From assembly GCA_937981985.1 (NCBI GenBank), contig CALJNB010000034.1:1-32932 (forward strand): a DNA stretch of 32,932 nt, given 5' to 3'. Of the stretch, positions 1 through 8,139 are shown piece by piece. The notes under the pieces are model-generated. The model worked only from the letters and a program-made list of their open reading frames with translations. It did no database searches and had not been told where the DNA came from. The stretch's first letter is position 1, and every line of letters starts with the position of its first letter. This stretch comes from an uncultured bacterium (GTDB lineage: Bacteria > Myxococcota_A > Bradymonadia > Bradymonadales > Bradymonadaceae). The position numbers and the translations under genes were made by a program.

Positions 1-2
1 GT

Positions 3-3000
3 CCCAATGCAACATGCACGAATACGGTGGGCAGTTTTAGCTGCGCCTGCTTGTCCGGATATACAGGGAATGGCTTCGTTTGTATTTCAGGCGATGACGA
101 CGGGGATAATATTGATAATCTCGATGAGTGTTCTGATCCAAATTTAGTCAATTGTGAAAACACCGATGGTGATGCCTACCCTGATTATCAGGACCTTGAT
201 TCTGATAACGATGGCATTCCGGACGCCATCGAATGTACGATGCAACCGTGCCAAGACACCGATAACGATCTCATTCCAGATTTCCGAGATTTGGATTCTG
301 ATAACGACGGACTCACTGATGCGCTTGAAGCTTACGATGACGATGCGGATGGCGACGGAATTCTTGACTCCTTCAGTGATTCAAACATGGACGGCGCGGA
401 TGATACGATAATCACTAATAACGAAACACCGATCAATACCGACGGTAGTGGGTTTGCAGATTTTCGTTCCACAGATTCGGACGGCGACGGCATTGACGAT
501 ACGATTGAAGGCACCGACGGCAACAGCGATGGTATCGCAGATACATCTCCGGTCGGTGATGATACCGATGATGATGGTATCGATGATGCCTTTGACCCCG
601 ATTGTTCCGCCGCAGGGGATTGTCCAAGCAACGTTATCGGTACGCCAGCCGCTATCCCGAATTTTGACGGAGATGCCCGTCCTGATTTTCGAGACGTCGA
701 TTCGGATAATGACGGAATCGATGATGACATCGAGTGCGGGACAGCCGGAACTTGTGTGAAGACCGATAACGACGGGCAACCTGATTATCTAGACCTTGAC
801 GCTGACGCTGATGGGATCACCGATGCCGAAGAAAGTGGCGCTGGTGACAATGATGGAGATGGAATCGTTGACGGGTTTACCGATAGTAATTTGGACGGAC
901 AGCATGATCCAATCGGCGCAACCGGACTCATGCCAACGGACACCGATAATAACGGTGCGTTCGATTTCCAATCTATCGATTCTGACGATGACGGAATTGA
1001 TGATGCCATCGAAGCTCACGATTCAAGCGTTAGCGGAACTGCCGATGTTTTGCCTGTCGGTAGCGATAGTGATGGTGACGGTCTCGATGATGCCTTCGAT
1101 CCTGATTGTGCGGTTGCGGGTGATTGTCTAAACGATATCATTGGAACCCAAGCGCCCTTGCCTAATTTCGATGTAGATTCAGTTCCTGATTACCAGGATA
1201 GAGACGCCGATGGTGACGGCATTCCCGACGCGAGTGAATGTTCGATGGCGATATGCGAAAATACAGACGGAACAGACGGCCCAGACTATCTGGATATCGA
1301 TTCAGATGCCGACGGTATTCTCGACGCAACTGAAGGAAGCGACGTCGATCTGGATGGATCGCCGGACGTCGTTCCAGTAGGAAACGATTCTGACGACGAT
1401 GGTCTCGATGATGCCTTTGATCCAGATTGCGCCGCGATGGGTGACTGTCTAAATGACGTGATTGGAGTACCTGCCGCGCTACCGAATACTGATGGAGTCG
1501 ACGGTGAGAATTTCAGAGACACCGACGATGACAATGATGGAATACCGACTTCCACAGAACTCGCCGATGGCAATACCTACGGCGACGATCCAGATGGGGA
1601 TAATATCGTTCCTTATTTAGATACTGAATCGGACGGCGATGGCGTTAGCGATATGACCGAATTTGGTTTCGATTTAGATAACGATGGCGTTCCTGATTAT
1701 CTCGATGTTGATTCGGCACCGGAGGATACCGATGCTGATGGCATTCCTGACTCTGTAGAATGCGGCGGGCCGGTTGTTAACGGATGTCCCGACACCGACA
1801 ACGATGGCCTTGACGATTTTGAAGATCCAGATGATGACAATGATGGGATCTCGACAATGCAAGAATTGTCACAGGATATCGATGACGCCAACGATAACGA
1901 CGGCGACACCTTCAGCTCCCATCTTGATGTCGATGCCGATGGTGATGGGATTCTTGACAATGTTGAATGTAGGTTACCACCAACGTGTGAGGATTCTGAC
2001 AACGATGGTACGCCTGATTACCTTGATACCGATTCTGATAATGATGGGCTTCCGGATACAAACGAAGGTTTCGATGGTAATCTGGATGGTATTCCCGATG
2101 TGGTCGCCGACAACGGATTGGACACTGATATGGATGGTCTTATCGATGCTTTCGATCCGGATTATGGTGGAACAGCGGCACCCCTTCCTGATAGTGATTT
2201 TGATGGAACACCTAACTTCCAAGATGCCGACGACGATGATGACGGCCTTCCAACCGCAAACGAAGACGTTGATCTCGACAGCGATCCTACAAACGATGAC
2301 AACGACGGTAACGGAACACCAAACTATCTTGATACCGACGACGATGGTGATGGTGTTTCAACCTTAGATGAAGATGTGGATAAAAATTTCGATCCAACCA
2401 ATGATGATACCGATGAAGATGGTAAACCGAATTACCTTGATACTGACGACGACGGAGATACCGTTTTAACCATGGACGAAGACGTGAATCGTGACGGGGA
2501 TCCGACCGACGAAGATACCGACCGTGACGGAACTCCTAATTTCCTCGACACCGACGATGACGGTGATTACCTACCAACAGCTGACGAAGATATTGACGGC
2601 GATGGTGATTCCAAGAACGACGACTCAGACAGCGATGGTGTGCCCAATTATCTCGATACCGACGACGATGGTGATTCGGTCTTAACTGTTGAAGAAGACA
2701 TCGATGGAAACATGGATCCTATCGACGATGATACTGATGGTGATGGAATTCCTAATTACCTCGATACCGACGATGATGGTGATTCGGTTCCTACTATTAA
2801 CGAAGATGTTGACGGTGATGGCAACGTGAAGAACGACGATACCGATGGAAACGGAACGCCTAACTATCTTGATTCAGACGATGACGGTGATAAGACACCC
2901 TCCATCGATGAAGATCTTGATCGTGATGGAGACCCAACCAACGACGATAGTGATGGTGACGGTACGCCCGACTATCTTGACAGCGATGTCAGTGGAACCA

Positions 3001-3122
3001 ATACTGGTGATATTCTCGTTCAGGGCGGACCGGGCTGTTCTACCAGCGATTCTAACCCAGCAGGTCTATGGTTCTTAATCATCGGTTTCGCATTGATGTT
3101 TGGAAGACGCAAACGCTCTTAA
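3..3122 (+). CDS. Partial MYXO-CTERM-anchored surface protein with EGF-like module and thrombospondin type 3-like repeats
   Basis: The reading frame is open to the left edge, so the 5' end is missing; a GTG at 27 is internal to an EGF-like module. Visible codons read [20 protein letters not shown], typical of calcium-binding EGF domains. The rest is Asp-rich DxDxDG(I/L)xD repeats of thrombospondin type 3 kind, which bind calcium. Six Glu-Cys-x(4-7)-Cys inserts and three DPDCxxxGDC inserts interrupt the first two thirds, probably disulphide loops. The last third holds seven exact 36-residue repeats (2211-2966). The C-terminus is GGPGC (Cys codon 3036-3038), a hydrophobic segment and RRKRS, which matches the MYXO-CTERM layout of Cys, TM helix and Arg cluster. 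The protein is thus probably exported, processed by a myxosortase-type protease and lipid-anchored at the surface, with an adhesive or structural role (inference). A terminator follows at once. Visible length is 1039 aa. Confidence 0.9.
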   Translation, partial: PNATCTNTVGSFSCACLSGYTGNGFVCISGDDDGDNIDNLDECSDPNLVNCENTDGDAYPDYQDLDSDNDGIPDAIECTMQPCQDTDNDLIPDFRDLDSDNDGLTDALEAYDDDADGDGILDSFSDSNMDGADDTIITNNETPINTDGSGFADFRSTDSDGDGIDDTIEGTDGNSDGIADTSPVGDDTDDDGIDDAFDPDCSAAGDCPSNVIGTPAAIPNFDGDARPDFRDVDSDNDGIDDDIECGTAGTCVKTDNDGQPDYLDLDADADGITDAEESGAGDNDGDGIVDGFTDSNLDGQHDPIGATGLMPTDTDNNGAFDFQSIDSDDDGIDDAIEAHDSSVSGTADVLPVGSDSDGDGLDDAFDPDCAVAGDCLNDIIGTQAPLPNFDVDSVPDYQDRDADGDGIPDASECSMAICENTDGTDGPDYLDIDSDADGILDATEGSDVDLDGSPDVVPVGNDSDDDGLDDAFDPDCAAMGDCLNDVIGVPAALPNTDGVDGENFRDTDDDNDGIPTSTELADGNTYGDDPDGDNIVPYLDTESDGDGVSDMTEFGFDLDNDGVPDYLDVDSAPEDTDADGIPDSVECGGPVVNGCPDTDNDGLDDFEDPDDDNDGISTMQELSQDIDDANDNDGDTFSSHLDVDADGDGILDNVECRLPPTCEDSDNDGTPDYLDTDSDNDGLPDTNEGFDGNLDGIPDVVADNGLDTDMDGLIDAFDPDYGGTAAPLPDSDFDGTPNFQDADDDDDGLPTANEDVDLDSDPTNDDNDGNGTPNYLDTDDDGDGVSTLDEDVDKNFDPTNDDTDEDGKPNYLDTDDDGDTVLTMDEDVNRDGDPTDEDTDRDGTPNFLDTDDDGDYLPTADEDIDGDGDSKNDDSDSDGVPNYLDTDDDGDSVLTVEEDIDGNMDPIDDDTDGDGIPNYLDTDDDGDSVPTINEDVDGDGNVKNDDTDGNGTPNYLDSDDDGDKTPSIDEDLDRDGDPTNDDSDGDGTPDYLDSDVSGTNTGDILVQGGPGCSTSDSNPAGLWFLIIGFALMFGRRKRS
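2211..2966 (+). repeat. Seven in-frame 108-bp tandem repeats encoding 36-aa calcium-binding units
   Basis: Starting with the codons for PNFQD at 2211, the pattern PN(Y/F)[16 protein letters not shown](V/I)D followed by an Asp/Asn-rich half recurs every 36 residues without any length change for seven units. A partial eighth begins PDYLDSD at 2967. Each unit is extremely acidic, as expected for Ca2+ coordination. At the DNA level the copies differ widely through synonymous gat/gac and other changes, so these are old, diverged repeats rather than a recent slippage expansion. The preceding copies (from about 1486) are irregular in length. Confidence 0.9.
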
Positions 3123-3143
3123 AAAACAAACTCAATTGCTTTT

Positions 3144-3177
3144 AAAGACAACATTCTATGGATGTTGTCTTTTTTTT
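3144..3177 (+). terminator. Rho-independent terminator of the surface-protein gene
   Basis: A perfect 11-bp stem (AAAGACAACAT at 3144-3154, ATGTTGTCTTT at 3162-3172) has a 7-nt loop and runs into a T tract to 3177. It starts 22 bases after the TAA stop of the surface-protein gene. On the other strand the hairpin is followed by only a few T, so it probably works poorly for the convergent WYL gene. Confidence 0.9.
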
Positions 3178-3268
3178 CTCATTTAAATTCTCGTTCTTTC
3201 CCCATTGTTTAACGCCCCAAGGGCACTTTCTTCGGGTGTTGGCGTATGTGGTAACTCGATTTTGAATC

Positions 3269-3961
3269 TCACCTCTGTGAACCTTTCTGCGTTTGAATAT
3301 CGATGAAATCTTGAAGGCTCTTACCCTCTTCTTGAGGATAAATATCGTCACTCACATGAAGGCGATTGATTCGATCCAGACGAAAGATTCTAAAATCTTC
3401 TCGCCATTCACACCAGCCCACAAGGGTCCACTTGGTACCCCAAAAGAAGAGACCTAAAGGCCAAATGGTTCGGTCTGAACCTTTTCCGTCCGCCCGATGA
3501 TAAGACATGTGAACCTTACGATCGTTATCGGCAGCGTATCGAAGTTCTGACATAACGGCCGATACCGCTGGACTTATTCGATTAAAAGGAGAGAAGAGGA
3601 GGGTGTTTTCAGCGTCGTTCTTTGCGTCGTCGGGTAAGACGCTTTCGATTTTACTCAATGCACTTTGAGCCGCAGTTGCAAGGGTTGTATCGGTCCAACT
3701 TTCAACCAGACGCGCGCCCAGGGTTAACGCTTGGGTTTCTTCCTTGGTGAACATTAGGGGAGGTAGATCAAACCCTTTGCGCACCACGTATCCGATGCCG
3801 GCTTCGCCTTCGATATTGACGCCCGAAAGCATTAAGCTTTTAATGTCGCGATAAATCGTGCGTTCTGAAACTTCTAACCTCTCAGACAACCAGAGAGCAG
3901 TTGTCACGCGACGCGTACGAAGAAATTGGACGATTTGAAACAAGCGATCGGCGCGTCTCAT
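3269..3961 (-). CDS. WYL-domain HTH transcriptional regulator (YafY/DeoR-type)
   Basis: A 230-aa regulator when started at MRRADRLFQIVQFL (3961), the usual N-terminus of this family; an in-frame ATG at 3994 would add 11 atypical residues. The N-terminal winged helix-turn-helix (about residues 1-60) contains the recognition-helix pattern SERTIYRDIKSL. A middle region and a C-terminal WYL domain follow, with YHRADGKGSDRTIWPLGLFFWGTKW fitting the ligand-binding WYL fold seen here in two parts. Such proteins are cytoplasmic DNA-binding regulators that sense small molecules or nucleic acid. It lies 109 bp downstream of a VOC-family gene on the same strand, a common pairing, and probably controls that gene through the palindrome at 4524-4553 (inference). 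Confidence 0.88.
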   Translation of the reverse strand: MRRADRLFQIVQFLRTRRVTTALWLSERLEVSERTIYRDIKSLMLSGVNIEGEAGIGYVVRKGFDLPPLMFTKEETQALTLGARLVESWTDTTLATAAQSALSKIESVLPDDAKNDAENTLLFSPFNRISPAVSAVMSELRYAADNDRKVHMSYHRADGKGSDRTIWPLGLFFWGTKWTLVGWCEWREDFRIFRLDRINRLHVSDDIYPQEEGKSLQDFIDIQTQKGSQR

Positions 3962-4070
3962 GTAGAGTGCTCTGGGTAAGGTAAGTCGCACCACCCAAAA
4001 TAGTCTCTAAGTTTACCAAGATAGTGGTTTAGACCTTGAGCCAGATTTTGAGTGGAGCGAAGAATCATCT

Positions 4071-4472
4071 TTATTCACATTGGTCGAAATAGGTAATCAG
4101 GCTTAACGGTGCGCCCTGCGGATCTGCTATAACACAAAAGCGTCCGAGGTTGGGAATATCACGAGGCTCCAATAATATTTTTCCGCCAAGAAATTCGGCT
4201 TGTTTTGCGCTGGAGTCCACATTATCCACGGTGACAAATCCGCCCCAATGTGCGGGCATTCCTGCTGCTTCGGGCGGTGTGGTCATGAGTCCTGCGACTT
4301 GCTGGCCATCAACAGATGCGATCGTGTAGGGCATATCCATAGGAGATGGTTCAAGCTTCCAATCAAGGAGTTGGTTGTAGAAAGATTTTGCGCCTTCAAT
4401 ATCGGTTGTCATTAATTCGTTCCAACTAAATGCGCCGTGTCTTTTCATTGGGTTAATAGGTGATTTTGTCAT
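4071..4472 (-). CDS. VOC-family (glyoxalase/bleomycin-resistance-like) protein
   Basis: A 133-aa protein of the vicinal oxygen chelate fold. The N-terminal GAFSWNELMTTD, the SFYNQLLDWK helix, a central AHWGGFVTVD strand and a C-terminal FCVIADPQGAPLSLI match small single-domain VOC proteins of the COG3324 type (predicted lactoylglutathione-lyase-like enzymes). The substrate cannot be told from sequence. Some members bind metal, but the ligands are not securely identifiable here. The ATG at 4472 is preceded by AAAGGAT at good spacing. Upstream lie a TATAGA-like -10 and a strong palindrome, so the gene looks individually regulated, probably with the WYL gene downstream. Confidence 0.85.
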   Translation of the reverse strand: MTKSPINPMKRHGAFSWNELMTTDIEGAKSFYNQLLDWKLEPSPMDMPYTIASVDGQQVAGLMTTPPEAAGMPAHWGGFVTVDNVDSSAKQAEFLGGKILLEPRDIPNLGRFCVIADPQGAPLSLITYFDQCE

Positions 4473-4512
4473 TGTGTATCCTTTTTTGCATACTCGTCAT
4501 TGAGTAAGGATA

Positions 4513-4518
4513 TCTATA
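4513..4518 (-). promoter_or_regulatory. Candidate -10 element of the VOC/WYL transcript
   Basis: On the minus strand TATAGA(T) lies about 40 bp upstream of the VOC start. No good -35 sequence sits at 17 bp; that position is occupied by the palindrome at 4524-4553. This fits a promoter whose -35 region is covered by a regulator. Confidence 0.35.
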
Positions 4519-4523
4519 GCGTA

Positions 4524-4553
4524 CCCCTCCTGACAGCATTGTGTCAGGAGGGG
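4524..4553. promoter_or_regulatory. Perfect 12-bp inverted repeat, likely operator of the WYL regulator
   Basis: CCCCTCCTGACA (4524-4535) is mirrored exactly by TGTCAGGAGGGG (4542-4553) around a 6-bp centre. There is no T tract on either side, so it is not an obvious terminator. It lies 52 bp upstream of the VOC start codon, directly behind a -10-like element. Binding by the WYL protein encoded two genes down is inferred from context. Confidence 0.7.
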
Positions 4554-4712
4554 CAAATTATTTCGTTAAAAATTCTAAGGAGTCGTTTTCGGCTATCTGA
4601 AAAGGGAGATAATTGACGAGGAAAACGAAAATTAAATGATAGATTCGAAAAAATACCTCTAATTTTTTGGGAGGAGATGGATTAGTATCGAAGAAACGTT
4701 GAGTTGTACTAC

Positions 4713-4738
4713 AAAAAAAGACCGCATCATGCGATCTT
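4713..4738 (-). terminator. Rho-independent terminator of the outer-membrane barrel gene
   Basis: Read on the minus strand, AAGATCGC and GCGGTCTT pair (one G-U) around a 5-nt loop and continue into a run of T (A tract 4713-4719 on plus). It lies just downstream of the stop of the minus-strand barrel gene that ends at 4759. Confidence 0.8.
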
Positions 4739-4758
4739 CATTCGATGTTTCAATGAAA

Positions 4759-5886
4759 TTAATAAGAAGCGTTAAGTCCGAAACTTACAGCCGAACGATT
4801 CGCAGCAGCGCCATTGAAATTCCAGAAGGGGAAATTGAAAGATTTATTATCGCTGGTTTTCGGAGACTGGCCGGAGGAGAGTCCAGCATTTGCGCCAATG
4901 GAGAATCCGTGCCAATCGCTTACAAGTGGGTAGCTAAGGCCGATACGTCCGCTCATGCTTTGTCCGATACTGCGACCTGCGTCGGCGATTCTATTTCCGT
5001 TTTCGTCAACGACGTCAGGGCGAAACTCATCGTCGTTATCGCGATTGTAAGCCCAGCTATTTGAAAAGCTATAACCGATGGACATACGAAGTTTTTGAAC
5101 GATTGGGAAACTCGCGCCTAGGTTGAATCCAAGAGAGTATTCGCGGTTTACACCACCGAGTACAACGGTTCCATTTTCCAGGACTTCGTTTCCACCGGAG
5201 CGGAAAATGATATTGTCTTTCCCGGCATCCTCTGGATCCGCAGAAGGCGAGATATTACTATGGAAACCTTTTGATCCGCTAACACCGGCGCTGAGGCTGA
5301 GTTTTTTGAAGAAGGTTTTTGAAAGTCCGATTCGACCACTTGTGCCGACGATGAGATTTGAAATTCGCGTACCTTTCGAGGTTGGGAATCTAAAGCCTAA
5401 CCCGGCGGTAACGCGGGTATCAATGGCTTCAATATTGTAACCACTCCAACCGACCGACGCATTCAGATCTCCCAATCGAAATTCTTGTGGGGTGTTTGAG
5501 CCGGTGTTTGAAATCCACTGACTCGCTCCGATACTTAACCCCAGTGTGATGGGCTTGAGGGTATAACTCGCGCCAGCGCTCATCGAAAGAGACACTCTAT
5601 CGGCGAAGCCGCCTGGGTCGCCGGGTGTATCGCGGAGATCTTGGTTAAGCTCTGAATCTTCAGCGAGGCTAACGAAGGTACCTTGTCCGATACGCAATCC
5701 TGTACCCAGATTAATTCTCCAATTTTTGCCTTCTTCTTTTTCTTCGTCTTCTTTCTTCTTTTTAACTGTTTTGCTCACGTCAGCTGCAACAGCCTCAGTT
5801 TTAGTATCTTTCTTTTCCTCGCCGATTGCGGTCGTGGAGATTGAAAAACAGAGAAGAAGAACAAAGGATTTTAGGAAGATGTTCAT
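4759..5886 (-). CDS. Predicted outer-membrane beta-barrel protein
   Basis: The start MNIFLKSFVLLLCFSISTTAIGEE (5886) gives a clean signal peptide of about 21 residues and is preceded by GGAG; an upstream in-frame ATG at 5964 would bury the signal, so 5886 is chosen (375 aa). After the signal comes a Lys/Glu-rich linker (about residues 24-52), then alternating hydrophobic/polar strands with repeated GLS, SLSAGVSG and SFGLNASY patterns. The last residue is aromatic (Tyr) after alternating hydrophobics, as in BAM-assembled outer-membrane barrels. It resembles transporter-like or 'outer membrane beta-barrel' proteins of unknown cargo. It is monocistronic, with its own promoter (5985-6014) and terminator (4713-4738). 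Confidence 0.75.
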   Translation of the reverse strand: MNIFLKSFVLLLCFSISTTAIGEEKKDTKTEAVAADVSKTVKKKKEDEEKEEGKNWRINLGTGLRIGQGTFVSLAEDSELNQDLRDTPGDPGGFADRVSLSMSAGASYTLKPITLGLSIGASQWISNTGSNTPQEFRLGDLNASVGWSGYNIEAIDTRVTAGLGFRFPTSKGTRISNLIVGTSGRIGLSKTFFKKLSLSAGVSGSKGFHSNISPSADPEDAGKDNIIFRSGGNEVLENGTVVLGGVNREYSLGFNLGASFPIVQKLRMSIGYSFSNSWAYNRDNDDEFRPDVVDENGNRIADAGRSIGQSMSGRIGLSYPLVSDWHGFSIGANAGLSSGQSPKTSDNKSFNFPFWNFNGAAANRSAVSFGLNASY

Positions 5887-5984
5887 TTTGGTAAGCTCCA
5901 AATGGCGTAAAGTGTTAGGATTCGTACGGTGGATATGGTGTGCAAATGTCATACCTTTACGCACAATGTTTTTACATTCGGCGC

Positions 5985-6014
5985 ATCCTAGAAAGATTCG
6001 GAAGGCAATGTCAA
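5985..6014 (-). promoter_or_regulatory. Candidate sigma70-type promoter of the barrel gene
   Basis: On the minus strand a consensus TTGACA (6009-6014) is separated by 18 bp from TAGGAT (5985-5990). Confidence 0.55.
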
Positions 6015-6112
6015 CAGAATTCTGGGTTGATTTGTTCTAGGTTTGAGGTCCTATCGTGCGATATTGTAGGTCGTTTTGTCCCAAGTTTCGTCGATGTCAG
6101 CGGTCATTAAGA

Positions 6113-6141
6113 TTGACGGAGTAGCGTGTGAACTCTAAGAT
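6113..6141 (+). promoter_or_regulatory. Candidate sigma70-type promoter of the kinase/methyltransferase pair
   Basis: TTGACG (6113-6118), a 17-bp spacer and TAAGAT (6136-6141) lie 57 bp before the kinase ATG. Confidence 0.5.
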
Positions 6142-6197
6142 GCTCCCGAATCAGGCCGAACCCCAAACCCGTCTGATTGAATTAAGGTACCTTTTCG

Positions 6198-7352
6198 ATG
6201 AACCTAGACCGACCTTTTGGTGATTACATTTTATTGAAGCGTCTTGCCGTGGGCGGTCAATCGGAAGTTTTTCTTGCGACTAAGAATGGGCCTGACGAAT
6301 ATACCCGTCCTATAGTTATTAAGTTATTGCCGCGCGAAGACAGCAAACAAGACGCGATTGATATGTTCTTTAACGAGGCCTTTATATCGTCTCGATTCGT
6401 CCATCCGAATGTTATCAATATTCATGATGCCAAAATCATCAATGAAGAACATTGTATGTTTATGGACTTTATCGCCGGACAAACCGTTGCCGATATAGCT
6501 CAGCGCGGTTTTAAAAATCAATGTCCACCCACGATTAAACAGGTCGTGCAGATCATCGTCGATGCGTGTAACGGCCTCAATTACGTTCATGATTTTCGAG
6601 ATTTAGACAATCGCGTCTACTCCGTGGTTCATTGCGATGTTAGTCCACAGAATTTGATGGTTACTTATTCGGGCGTCACGATGATTTTTGATTTTGGAAT
6701 TGCAAAGATCATGGGTTCGACCCAAAAGAACGCGGCCGGCGGAAAATTTGCCTACATGTCGCCCGAACAAATTGAAGGGGATGCGGTTGATACCCGTTCC
6801 GATATTTTCTCGTTGGGCGTTATCCTCTACGAACTTTGCACGGGTTGTAGACTTTTCCGTCGCGATAGTCCTCAAGAAGTCATCGATGCCGTGTTAAAAG
6901 ATGTCATCATTTCTCCGCGCGACCTCAAACCAGAAATCCCTCCCTTCCTAGAACAAATTATCATGCGGGCCTTAGAACGCGATGCTGATTCGCGTTATCA
7001 ATCCGTACTCTCAATGCGTGATGATTTGAGACAATTTCTGGGAATGACCGACGAGGGCCCTGATCTTCGGAGCGGGCTGGGGGGTTACGTCGCAAATATG
7101 TTCAAAGAAGAGAGAAATGAGATCGCTGCATTACTCGACGAGGCATCATCGGGAAGCCATCCAAAGCCGGTTGTCAGCGGACCCGTTCTAACAAGAGCTG
7201 AAACCAGCTTGGATATGGAAATCGATCGGGCGGAACTGAACAAACCTTCCGAAGATTTTCAAACCTTGAAAACTCAATTTCGCCTCCTCCTAGCAATGAC
7301 TTTTACGTTATTGCTCATCTGCATTGGGCTCGCGATGACGGCTTTTAAATAG
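6198..7352 (+). CDS. Hanks-type Ser/Thr protein kinase with C-terminal membrane anchor
   Basis: A 384-aa protein. The kinase domain spans about residues 8-280: Gly-rich loop LAVGGQSEVF, ATP-binding Lys in IVIKLLPRE, catalytic loop HCDVSPQN (His145-Cys146-Asp147), DFG at 165-167, and the MSPEQ segment. The catalytic Asp and Asn are present, but the usual Arg of HRD is Cys, so it is a non-RD kinase that may not need activation-loop phosphorylation. A single TM helix (about 357-380) closes the protein with almost nothing beyond it, so the kinase faces the cytoplasm and has no sensor domain outside. AAGG lies about 10 nt before the ATG. The methyltransferase-like gene begins 9 nt after the stop, so the two are probably co-transcribed. 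Confidence 0.93.
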   Translation: MNLDRPFGDYILLKRLAVGGQSEVFLATKNGPDEYTRPIVIKLLPREDSKQDAIDMFFNEAFISSRFVHPNVINIHDAKIINEEHCMFMDFIAGQTVADIAQRGFKNQCPPTIKQVVQIIVDACNGLNYVHDFRDLDNRVYSVVHCDVSPQNLMVTYSGVTMIFDFGIAKIMGSTQKNAAGGKFAYMSPEQIEGDAVDTRSDIFSLGVILYELCTGCRLFRRDSPQEVIDAVLKDVIISPRDLKPEIPPFLEQIIMRALERDADSRYQSVLSMRDDLRQFLGMTDEGPDLRSGLGGYVANMFKEERNEIAALLDEASSGSHPKPVVSGPVLTRAETSLDMEIDRAELNKPSEDFQTLKTQFRLLLAMTFTLLLICIGLAMTAFK

Positions 7353-7361
7353 AGTTTTAGG

Positions 7362-8063
7362 ATGAGTTCGTTTTATGACGATTTCCGTGAGTACACCGAT
7401 CCTGCAAAGAGAGTGGGTTGGTACGATCTTTTGGACCAACACTTAAAATATTCTTTTGTGGAGGAGATGGTACTCGTAGAAGATTCGGTGGTCGATTTAG
7501 GTTCGGGTTTAGGAGATTTGTCGAAATTTTTAGCCGATAACGGACATACCGGTGAGTATATCGGTGTTGAAAAGGACGTGTCTCTACTACAAACTTCCCA
7601 GAACCTACACCCCGGTAAAAACTTTCATCTCCAAGATTTTACCAAGGTCCCTTTCCATAAAGCCGATATCGCAGTTTGCATTGGCGGATTGCTGTCCGAG
7701 GATGTGATCACCTTAAAGAGTGTTCTTGGTCTTCTTGCAAATTACCCCAAGTTCATCCTGATTGGGCTTTCTGCCGAAGCTACGTCGAGCCTATGTTTTG
7801 AACCGCATCTTGTTACGATCCCGACCGGAGAGAATACCATCCGACTGAACACAAGTGAGATCGCCGTTGTTCATAATTGCTACCCTCGTCGAAGTCCGAT
7901 ACAGCGCCTGCAGGATCTCATTTGCGCAGACAGTGATCTGAAATATCCCGACGAATCCGTTGCGCGAGCCTTTTACGGCTTAGGGGAAAAAGACAAAGCG
8001 TTAAGAATTCTTAAAAATTGCAAAACTGAATTAGCGAGTGCGATGTTGGCGGCGTGGGAATGA
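7362..8063 (+). CDS. Class I SAM-dependent methyltransferase-like protein
   Basis: A 233-aa cytoplasmic protein. Residues 43-52 form a motif I glycine-rich loop (VVDLGSGLGD), followed by the acidic residue in IGVEKD (about 68-72) expected to bind the SAM ribose. The strand ADIAVCIGGLLSED resembles the next conserved element. The C-terminal third is not recognised. The substrate is unknown. It starts 9 nt after the kinase stop with a weak AGG just before the ATG, suggesting translation linked to the kinase. A non-catalytic Rossmann protein is possible, since catalytic residues vary in this superfamily. Confidence 0.65.
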   Translation: MSSFYDDFREYTDPAKRVGWYDLLDQHLKYSFVEEMVLVEDSVVDLGSGLGDLSKFLADNGHTGEYIGVEKDVSLLQTSQNLHPGKNFHLQDFTKVPFHKADIAVCIGGLLSEDVITLKSVLGLLANYPKFILIGLSAEATSSLCFEPHLVTIPTGENTIRLNTSEIAVVHNCYPRRSPIQRLQDLICADSDLKYPDESVARAFYGLGEKDKALRILKNCKTELASAMLAAWE

Positions 8064-8077
8064 ATCGCTAACTTGCC

Positions 8078-8105
8078 TTGAGTCAAATCGAAAGCTGGAT
8101 ACAAT
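8078..8105 (+). promoter_or_regulatory. Candidate promoter of the lipoprotein/cyclophilin pair
   Basis: TTGAGT (8078-8083), a 16-bp spacer and TACAAT (8100-8105) lie upstream of the lipoprotein gene; transcription would start near 8112, inside the palindrome at 8108-8123. Confidence 0.45.
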
Positions 8106-8107
8106 AG

Positions 8108-8123
8108 ACGATAACAATATCGT
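8108..8123. promoter_or_regulatory. 16-bp palindrome ACGATA-N4-TATCGT at the predicted start site
   Basis: Perfect 6-bp arms (8108-8113 and 8118-8123) around ACAA lie directly after the -10 element and 8 bp before the ribosome binding site. Position and size suit a repressor operator. The cognate regulator is unknown. Confidence 0.4.
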
Positions 8124-8139
8124 ATACATAGAGGTCTTG

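Larger units (their letters stand above)
5887..6197. other. 311-bp divergent intergenic region
   Basis: This gap separates the minus-strand barrel gene from the plus-strand kinase gene. It carries back-to-back candidate promoters (5985-6014 minus, 6113-6141 plus), a leader of roughly 90 nt for the barrel gene and about 50 nt for the kinase. The kinase leader contains a 6-bp inverted repeat AATCAG (6149-6154)/CTGATT (6173-6178). No convincing small ORF was seen. Confidence 0.6.

Noticed and set aside
27-29. GTG as the start of the large repeat protein
   Set aside because: The frame continues upstream to the window edge with PNATCTNT, which completes an EGF-like module, so the GTG codes for Val inside the domain.
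2211-2966. CRISPR-like or satellite array
   Set aside because: The 108-bp periodicity is in frame with a coding sequence, the units are contiguous without unique spacers, and the DNA copies are diverged.
154-3078. Many long open frames on both strands inside the repeat gene (for example 332-730 minus and 1774-2367 plus)
   Set aside because: They arise from the biased GAY/GGN codons of the Asp-rich repeats; products are low-complexity Ser/Pro- or Met/Thr-rich and have no ribosome binding sites.
4699-5064. Plus-strand frame opposite the barrel gene
   Set aside because: It is the mirror of a well-supported coding sequence and has no ribosome binding site or recognisable product.
5887-5964. N-terminal extension of the barrel protein from an upstream ATG at 5964
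   Set aside because: It would place 26 charged residues before an otherwise ideal signal peptide; GGAG is positioned for the ATG at 5886.
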